Source: Rhabditophanes sp. KR3021 (lineage: Eukaryota; Nematoda; Chromadorea; Rhabditida; Alloionematidae). From it: a DNA stretch of 64,000 nucleotides. This document shows, one piece after another, positions 55,470-64,000 of this stretch (position 1 is its first letter; each line of letters starts with the position of its first letter). The position numbers and the translations under genes were made by a program. The notes beneath the pieces were generated by a model. The model saw only the letters and a list, made by a program, of their open reading frames with translations, was not told the origin of the DNA and did no database searches. Where the stretch lies: contig CAUJLY010000003.1 in assembly GCA_963281155.1 (NCBI GenBank), positions 4,898,001 through 4,962,000 on the forward strand, in the 5' to 3' direction.

Positions 55470-58400
55470 GCTAGAAGTAGGCGCGATCACCGACGGTGAA
55501 TCGTATAAGCCAAACTTCGTACTCGGATTGGCGAAAATGATGCCAACTTATAATACAATAAATAGTTTAGGAATTAAGTTAGAAGCGGCTAACTTAAGCT
55601 GCTGTAATAGAATAAACATTTTGATTAGATGGTACAATAGAGAAAGATAATATATGTAAAATATATGAGTATGATCACACTTTGTTTAGATGTGATCTTA
55701 AAAAGCGAAAGTGAATTAAAAAGGGAAATTGGAGTGACCGAAGAGAAGATTCATGAGCAAGGCACTTTCAATATTCCCATATTATTACAGGTATTTTGGG
55801 GTGGTAAAGGTCAAAGGAAGGACGCATGGCGAGGGGAAAAACAGGCTTAAACAAGATGACACCTATCCGGTCCTTTAGATGCCGAAGTCGGGTAGAAGAG
55901 TAAACTCGAAAAACCAGTAGAGTGAGTATGTTCTTTCTCGCTAGTATTATTTTGCGAAAAGTAGAAGAGCGGCCTGATCTGCCTCTGGTTTTGTAAAGAA
56001 GGCGCTGCTGATAATATGTGACTGCGCATACCCACACATACAGACACATATATTTTTCTACAAAGGTGTTGTAGAAATTTGTTCTTTCTTCTTCATCGCC
56101 TTCTTCTTCTACATCCTTCATTTTTGGTATAGTTATGGAAAGTAGAGAGAAAGAAAAGGTTGGAGGATGGAATTTAGGATTTGTTGTGGTGGGTATGTAT
56201 GTGTATGTATTGTCTGTCTATTAATACTACTTATAATATTCGACTATTGAGATATGTGGCGGTGTGTTTGGGAGCATACGAACGACGCAGGAGCAAATCA
56301 ACGTATTCTGAAGACCGGTTTTACATCAATTGAGAGGTGGTCTCCAGCCAAGAGTAAACTAATAAAAGGTGGTCACGATTCACTTGCGAAAAGTTATACA
56401 CGGAGACACAAAATCAAAAACTTTTTGAAAGAAAATTATTTTTGATAAAGATATAGGCGTTTCTTTATCTAAAATTCATTACAATGTTTGTGAGTGTAAT
56501 TTGGTAGTGAATACCAATCGACAGTTAAACTGATGACTGATAAAAATAAATATATTAAATGATATTACATATTCATACAACGAAGACGAACGACAATACT
56601 ATCTACCGAAAACATATATAATTATATGATACAACAACTACCAAAATAAAACAATTTACCGATAACTATAAAATTCATATCACGACATTTCTTCAGACCT
56701 CCATCAACAAAACAATATACACAAACTCTCTCACCGTAACTCTTTTTTCGCGCACAAAACAAAAATATCGTCTTAAAATTAAAAAGAAAACTTTTTAAAC
56801 ACACATTAAATATTTTGAAGGATCAGGACAGTCTTTTCATTCGGTACAAAAGACATTTATCACGCTTTTCTCACTAATTATGATTGTTGTTGTGCAAATT
56901 GCGAAACACATGCGCGATCGCAATTGTTTTACCAAAAGTTAGTCTCTTTATTAAACTTTTTTACATAATGCATTTGAGCCTCGGGCTCATTCATCAAATT
57001 ATTATCTAAAATCATTTTTACTTTAATAATAAAAGCAAATAAAAAGTTAAATTATGTATCTAATTAAAATAGTTAAATAAATCAAAATGAATCAAACCAA
57101 TTAAGTCGAAATAAAATAAATCAAATTAAAACTATAAAAGGAAAATAATACACTTAGTTGTATTCTACTCCAATGTGTTATAGAAATTGAACCCTTTGGA
57201 GATTGATGAATCATTTAATACATTGTACATTCACTTAATAATTTGTACACTTATTTAATAGTTTATATAACAATTTAGAAACTTTGTAAATTGTTTGGAT
57301 TTTAACAAAATAATATACTGATATATACTTATAGTATGTGTATGTGCGCATTTGTTCTCTTTTGATCATATGCTTTAACTTTTCCTAATTAAGATATATG
57401 TAAATAGTGTATATAATAATATGTGCAATTTATACATTTCTTTACGTTCAATCACGCTTTTTTCACTGAACAACAAAATCATTGTTGTGAACAAATTTAT
57501 CATTTTCTATGTTTGTCAATTATTAGATTATAAGTTCCTTAAAACATTTCTTATTTCTACAATTTCTGATATTGCGAAAGAAAATAAGACACTTTATTAT
57601 ATAGTACTTAACTTATATCTATATATGAATGTTCCTAAGGTAAACAAAAAAAATACTGTACACGTTATAATGTTATGTCAATTATATTTGAATGCACGTA
57701 TATTTGTGCCATAAATATATATTTTGTTGATAAAATAAGGCGTTAACATTTTGGTAAAGCTGACGCATGGAAATATGTTTAAGGCATACAAATAGTTAAG
57801 GGAATGAAATAAAATAGCTAATAAATATACAGTATGAAAGATATAAATAATTGCGAGTTTAAAGAAATGTTTTTGCGATTGAAAATGTGAAGAATTTGAT
57901 TATAATATCACAAGTTATTATAAAATAATGTTACCACCAATTTTTGAATTCCAATTAAAAGTCCTAATGTTATGAGCGGAGGAATTGGTAAAAACTAAAT
58001 AAATTGTGTACTTGACAATAGGTATGTATATATTGAAAATATAATTTTATATTTATCACACTGTCCATTATTAAAAACATTCAATAACAAATAATATATG
58101 TAATATATAATAATAAAGTCGAGCGTATTACCTTTCGGACCGACACCTCTATTAACTCATAATTATTGTAAATAAATCTAATTATTATTATATTATCTCT
58201 ATTGCACGAAACACATTCAAAGAAAGTCTTTTAACTGAAAGTTTTGAATGTTAAATATACAAAACTACATAATCTTAATGAAAGTTGTAAAGTTCAAAGA
58301 AAAGAAGAAATTTTTGCGCAACGAATCTTAAAATAATATAATGATATTGGTATGAATGTATGGGTCAGTCAAAGAAAAGGCTACCACCAATAAAGAAATT

Positions 58401-61081
58401 TATAAATCAAATAGATAATAGAGATTGGGTGAAGGCGATCACTTGAGGTGAATCGAGTGTGCTCCTTTCGTAACAAATCTATTTCACATCAATTGTCCAT
58501 TCATTTTACATTGCAACTTTTCGGACATTCAAAGATTTATGGATCAATTTGGTTTATTTGTTTGGGAGATAATTTATAACAAATTCCATCATACTCATTT
58601 GGTCTTTTAAAATATTCATTTTAATGTTGGATGCATCACTAAAGTCATTTCTAACATAATCAGCAAAATGATGTTAATATTAATAAGAGTGGGTAAAAAG
58701 TATACACTTATTTAATTGCATAATTTCTTCTCATATGAATTCTCTTACTTACCATCTTGTAATTAATCAAAACTGTCTTATTTTTTACAACATTTTAAAA
58801 TCCTTCAAACTAATATAATTTTATTTACGCTTTATTTGATCATGTTCCTTTATGTAGTGAAATTATTTAATGACGAATTTTGGAATAAAAACAGATGATA
58901 TTGTCAATTTATATAATAATATGATATATCTTTGAATAAACGCAAATACCTAATCGGATTACGATCTTTTTTCATTTGTGATCAAATAATATACGCTTAT
59001 GCTTACATCAAAGAATGTACTAAACTGATTTAAAATATCATATCATAGAGAAAAAGGTTTAATTCAACTTGAGTGGTCATTTAATTCTTTTTGCATTGAA
59101 TTGGATAATGCAATAAGTTTGTGAATCAGATGAATAAAAATAAATAAGAATAAATAATAATGATAAATAAAGTTTCTTAAAATATATTATGTAATGACAA
59201 AAGAACAACAAACAATATCAAATACGCACAACAAATTTCTTTAATTTCTTCAGTTTCTTCAGTTTGTGCAAGTTGCTCAATATATTCGATTAAGTTGAGG
59301 GGGATTTTGGTAAGTATGTGCGAAGGTAATTCATGTTGTTGTGGTCAAATGAAATGATCAAAACTATTGAAATGGACTGGTTGGGAAAGCTTTTGTTTCG
59401 GTCAAATAAATAAACAGAAATTTGAGAGCTTAAAAGAATCACAATAATAAACTGAAATTTAATTTATGGGATCTTTTTTGTGATCCAAAATATAATATGT
59501 TAAATTATGTCATTAAAAGTGGTAACCGTAAAAATAAACAAAAGTATGTATTTAAAAAGAATTTGTGTGCGTATATGCTGAAACAATTAAAAGGAATTTG
59601 AAAAGATTTAAAAGAACTTGTGAAAGGTGTAATATTAATTACATATTTATTTATTATATTCTTATTGTTTCAAAATATGTTTTTTGTAATATAATAATAC
59701 TGTAAAAAAGGATGTAGAAAACGTCACATCACATAACGTCTTATATCTATCACCAATTTGAATATATTTAATTTACCAAAAGTCCATAACGTCAACGTCC
59801 TTGAATTTATATTTATTTATTCAATCATTTGTATTTGTCTGTGTATAACTTTTTGTATTGTCAAAATATGTGATGCTGAAAATAAAAATTATATCAGTCA
59901 TTTTTCCTTTCTTAATCAGCATACACATAATAGGTCGCGACATATCTAGTGATCATCATTCAATAAAACACAATATTTTTCGCCATCTATTTTTGTATGG
60001 TTGAATGTATGATCAGAGATGTGCACACCATCCTTCCATCCACTGGACATCAAAACTAGTTCACCCGAATCAGGAAAGTTAGTCATTAAAACTCTATTTT
60101 ACAGTTTGTCCGGAACCGGGAAATATTCTATACTGGCGTCATAGATGTATTCTGCGTATTTTATCCTATCAGCTGGACAAACCAATAGGTCAATGTTTAG
60201 TTATTTTGAAACTTTAGGGAAAATGGTATTTATTTAATTCTTACAACAAAAGGGATATAGAGATATGTCTTTTTAAAATTGCCATCACCACTTTTTTGTC
60301 TTTAATAAATTATTTATCTTGACATTTATTGACTCATTAATTAAATTGCATTTAAAAATGTATTCATCCCAATATGTACTTGCAAATGTGAATGATTTGG
60401 TGTTATACTCGTTGATGGTATCTTCTTCGACATATAATTTAAAAATACATTAAAATTACCCAATTTACGAATTAGAATAATAATTAATAAACAGTGAACT
60501 TGCAAATGAATATCAGGATGAATGAAGATGTATTTTTTATTAGTAGTAAGAAAAATTTGTTTGAAATACAAAAGGGTCAATCAACCTTTTTATTAAACAT
60601 ATTCATAAATTTACAAATACAATAATGATTGAAATTTTAAAATTAAAATAATACAAGAAAATAAGACTTTAAATGTTAAATAAATAACTGTTGATTACAA
60701 TATATAATTAGATAACTAGATATACAACTCTATTTTACGTCGTGGCATTATGAAAGCCTTTCTGACCCTTTCGATTCCGCAAACATACTTTTTGGGTCGT
60801 AGTTGACTTCAAACACAGCTGTCCTAGCTTTTGTTGTATTATTAAATAATTAGGTTGGGAGATCAATTGAAATATTTGTATGCTGGAGAAAAATATGTAT
60901 ATTAGCATTTGAAGACAGAGCTTCAAATAGGAAGGAATCTGGTATTGATCAGGTCACGAATAAGGTTGTAATTCATTAAATTGCCACAATTGCTCAATAT
61001 GTATCACCATCTACTTTGTGAAAATTACAGAATAAAACATTTACATGCTTATTTTAATGATAAGTCATTGTAAATTTATAT
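55470..61081. other. Long gene-free interval upstream of grh
   Basis: About 5.6 kb. A relatively GC-richer part (55780-56440) may contain untranslated 5' exons or the promoter of grh, since its start has no near acceptor. The rest is strongly AT-rich with homopolymer and short-period repeats, for example repeated TTTCTTCAG at about 59245-59263. I found no coding gene, tRNA or transposon. Confidence 0.5.
59056..59113 (+). ncRNA. Weak spliced-leader-RNA-like motif
   Basis: GGTTTAATTCAACTTGAG (59056-59073) shares its first nine and several later bases with the nematode SL1 leader. It is followed by AATTCTTTTTG, loosely like an Sm site, and a perfect 7-bp hairpin (59091-59097 with 59107-59113). 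The expected GT donor does not directly follow the motif. In DNA this AT-rich a chance match is quite possible. Confidence 0.12.
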
Positions 61082-62543
61082 TTACAATTCTTCTACATGA
61101 CCCCATTTGTTAAGCAATTCTTTGTAGACGCTTGCTGTTAGGAAACGGGGATAGGAATCTCTTGCCATCAAAGTAAAGATTTGAGATTGAGCCTCGTCAA
61201 AAGTATTAGAAGTTGGATGGTGCATGTTCGAATTTATGATTTCGCGAACCCGTGAATCTAAGGAAACTTCTTTAGGCGACAAGATGGAAATAAAATCTTC
61301 ATATATGATTCTGGCTTTTTCTTCTATCTTTTCTGTGTTTTTTTCCTTCTTTAATTCCTCGCATGCTTGGTAGAAGAGAATATTTTCATCCGAAAATTCA
61401 GATTTTAAAAAGTCGGCAAACATCTTTTGACCAACTAAAATGATGTTCAAAAAGATGATTAAGATAATTGCAACCTTCGGACTTACCTTTGCTTTTGATA
61501 ACCCTATCAAAAGATATAGCCCAGGAAGACACTTCATCGTAAGATGTTCTAAAAAATTAATTAATTCAATTTCACATTTTTTTAAATTTCTTAAGTCAAA
61601 TCACTACACTCATTTATTCACATGCCAACATGTTTAATTTACTTTATGATTGACGTCACGATCATTTTTATCAGCATCAGCTGTTTTTAATCTTAATAAT
61701 TCTTTAGGCGATATAATACTTTGTCATTACTTTTTTCATAATGTAGTTACATTTTTTGGTGTTTCTAATTATATCTAATGTGTTAAGAATATCTATAAAT
61801 CTGGTTGTATAAAGCAATTTCATATGGTTAGTATTATTGTTAATATTATGAATTACGACGTATACGCTTAAAGATTCCAGTTTATGTGAGTAATGAAACG
61901 CATTTTTAAAGGATACAATTTATAAATAAAAAATAATAGTTGGAATAAAAAACTTACTTGTCATCGATGTCCATAGAACTATTTCGATTTCGATTGCCTT
62001 CTTTTGTACCTGTTGTCAACCTAAAACAAAAAACTATCAAAATATTCATAATATTTCCTCTATATTTATTTAGATTAAAATTAACTTTTTATGCACTCCA
62101 AAAATTGTTAATTCTTTGTGTTTCAATTGTTTATGCTTAATTCCTTATTTTAATATTCAATGTTTAATTGTTTATGCTTAATACTTAGTGTGCCAGAAAT
62201 TGTTTTACTACTAGCAATATTTCCGAGAGCTTAAGACATAGCAACGAATAAATTTTAATGGAAAATAGGGTCATAAAGGACATATATCTATAAAAATATT
62301 ACCACCAATCATGATTTTTATATTAGCTTCATTGAATTTTCGAAATGTCATGGCATAAAAGAGATACACATTAACAGGCATCAAAAAAGTCACTTCCATC
62401 CCACACGAAAAATTGACGATGCATTTTATAATGAACTCTTAATGAAATGTTTTTTGCAAAAAAGATACAATTTAGATGGATAAAACTTACCCATGACTAC
62501 TTTCTATGGAGGTGCAATTGCAAGTAAAAAACTTAAACAGCAT
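61082..62543 (-). CDS. Small regulator of G-protein signalling (RGS, R4-like)
   Basis: GTPase-activating protein for Galpha(i/o/q). Exons 62543-62491, 62020-61958, 61548-61487 and 61434-61082 join in phase to 176 aa. It opens MLFKFFTCNCTSIES; the cysteines in this hydrophobic head are likely palmitoylation sites for membrane attachment, as in small R4 RGS proteins. The RGS box covers residues ~45-170: VSSWAISFDRVIKSKVGQKM, FADFLKSEFSDENILFYQAC, EVSLDSRVREIINSN and IFTLMARDSYPRFLTASVY. Conserved contact residues EN (in SDENILF) and the Asn-like position in REIINSN are visible. Exon 1 ends two bases into a codon and the small exon 2 encodes a Asn/Arg-rich linker. No further domain follows. Confidence 0.92.
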
Positions 62544-64000
62544 CTGGATTATTCTTGACAATGTCAGTTTGACGATTTTTATTGAGCTCTCCAAACGAAG
62601 AAGCAGGCACGATGGTTCGGGAAGTATCAAAAAAGAGTATCGTGAAATTGTATAGAAAACGTCCTGAACACAATTTGCACGTATGCTACCTTAATTTTAA
62701 CACCAGCAAACGTGCAAACAATCCTTTCTCGTTTCCAAAATAATAAAACACACACTTGTATAATTAGAACAAGACTTGCTAGAATCACCAGTACCAGATG
62801 ACAACAATACTAAATTGTGCAACAAAATATATAGAATATTGAAGAGCAGAAAAACCTGGAATATATTGTATCAAATTAAAGATTCAAATAAAGGTAAAAC
62901 AAATATATGTGTTTTGTCAGAGCTAAATATTATATCAGTTATTCTAACACTTTTCATATACTTTTCACATATGCTTTCATATACAACTTTAAAATAATAT
63001 TTAATTTGACTACATTTAAACGAAAACGAGGTGAGAGATTTTTGCTGGTGGTACACATATAATATAATAAAATATATATAATATATAACTCTCTATATTA
63101 ATAATAAGTAAAGTGTTATTTAGTTTGGACAAGTTATCGGGTGTGATGATTAAAATAATTCAAATTATATGTAGCGCCTTGCCCTTAACTGAACCTTTCT
63201 ATATGTCTACATGCATGGCCATATCTGATAAGTTAATCTACTTATATTTGTATGATATCATTTTTTGTTCTCAGGAACTTTCCCAAATTAATTTATTAAA
63301 AAGGTCAAAAACGACATAATTAAAAATTCGAAAAATAATACCAAACAATGGAAGGTACAGGTTTATGGGAGAGTACAAAATAACAAAAAACATAACCAAA
63401 TTCTAATTTTATCTCAGTCCCTCAATGGTTACATTTATCGAAGCGATGAAACATTTTCAAAACGATTATTTTAAGATAATATCATGCTTATTTTTCCCTT
63501 TAATTTTTTCCTACCAAAAAACAATAATTTTCGTTTTAAAGGCTATTTGTTTACATAAATTATATGTTTTTAAATATGAAAAGTATGCCACAAAATGTCA
63601 ACTAGTGAACAAAAAATATGGATAATATACAATTAGGTACAAAACGGAGCAAACAAAATATTAAATTTCATTTGAAATTGTTAACATCTTTTTATAAGGC
63701 GAAAGAATTTGGCCTAGAATAACTTTATAATTGGAATTTAAAAAAGTCATGCATCAGAGAAGGCTAATTAAAATGTCCACTTCAGTAAAAGTAATCACCA
63801 TTTAAATACAATCAAGATGAAACAAGCTGAATATATAAATAAGTCAAATTAAAAACTATAAGGAGGAAATTCAACTTTAATCAGCAAATAAACCTTAGAC
63901 AATCTAGTTGAAATAATTAATACAAACTATGCAAGCTACAAATGGACACTATATTTATAAGTTATATTTATAAACTATATCTTTTATTGGTCTTTTTTAC
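62544..64000. other. RGS upstream region and window end
   Basis: AT-rich DNA upstream of the RGS start. A slightly GC-richer patch at 62560-62760 could be its promoter or an untranslated exon. The scattered short frames at 62776-63625 have no recognisable features. Confidence 0.45.

Overview
The window is animal nuclear DNA, very probably from a nematode. It is AT-rich, the genes are split by mostly 40-80 bp GT-AG introns, and it carries nematode-restricted families: a ground-like domain secreted protein, Sre-like and Srv-like seven-helix receptors, and a TWK-type two-pore potassium channel. Several start codons sit 0-8 bases after a T-rich AG acceptor, which fits spliced-leader trans-splicing. 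Species cannot be read from the sequence. All gene models were spliced by hand with phase checking; no alignments were run.

Layout. 0-7 kb, minus: APC5 (anaphase-promoting complex) and an annexin with a long Pro/Gly/Tyr/Gln-rich head. 6.5-11.6 kb: gene-free AT-rich DNA. 11.6-13.2 kb, plus: ground-like secreted protein. 14.9-20 kb, minus: chromodomain protein, FoxF-like forkhead factor, CTDSPL2-like phosphatase. 20.8-21.3 kb, plus: SOSS-B single-strand DNA-binding protein. 21.5-22.6 kb: a broken casein-kinase-1-like fragment beside a 23-bp tandem repeat. 23-26.7 kb, minus: TTC7 and Tim8, arranged like an operon. 26.9-27.1 kb: a compact island with strong RNA-stem potential. 28.4-30.2 kb, minus: a small Tom6-like protein and a GT10 fucosyltransferase. 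30.4-36.5 kb, plus: an Sre-like receptor, transposon debris, an Srv-like pseudogene and an intact Srv-like paralogue. 36.9-37.5 kb: retroelement debris. 37.7-40.7 kb, minus: p115/USO1. 41.8-43.3 kb, plus: sesquipedalian (PHETA) and ARPC3. 43.5-46.6 kb: small unknown ORFs and a decayed transposon. 46.7-48.3 kb, plus: TWK channel. 49.6-51.7 kb, plus: NME6-like kinase with a GC-AG intron and a one-base frameshift. 52.4-55.5 kb, minus: Grainyhead. 55.5-61 kb: gene-free. 61.1-62.5 kb, minus: small RGS protein.

Most genes are unrelated housekeeping or developmental genes. Two share a theme: TTC7 (PI4KA complex) and PHETA/p115 serve phosphoinositide and membrane traffic. The most striking observation is in Grainyhead. 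Two 58-nt exons of identical phase encode alternative versions of one segment just after the CP2 domain, and they are preceded by an intron with a non-canonical GC donor. This is a textbook layout for mutually exclusive splicing.
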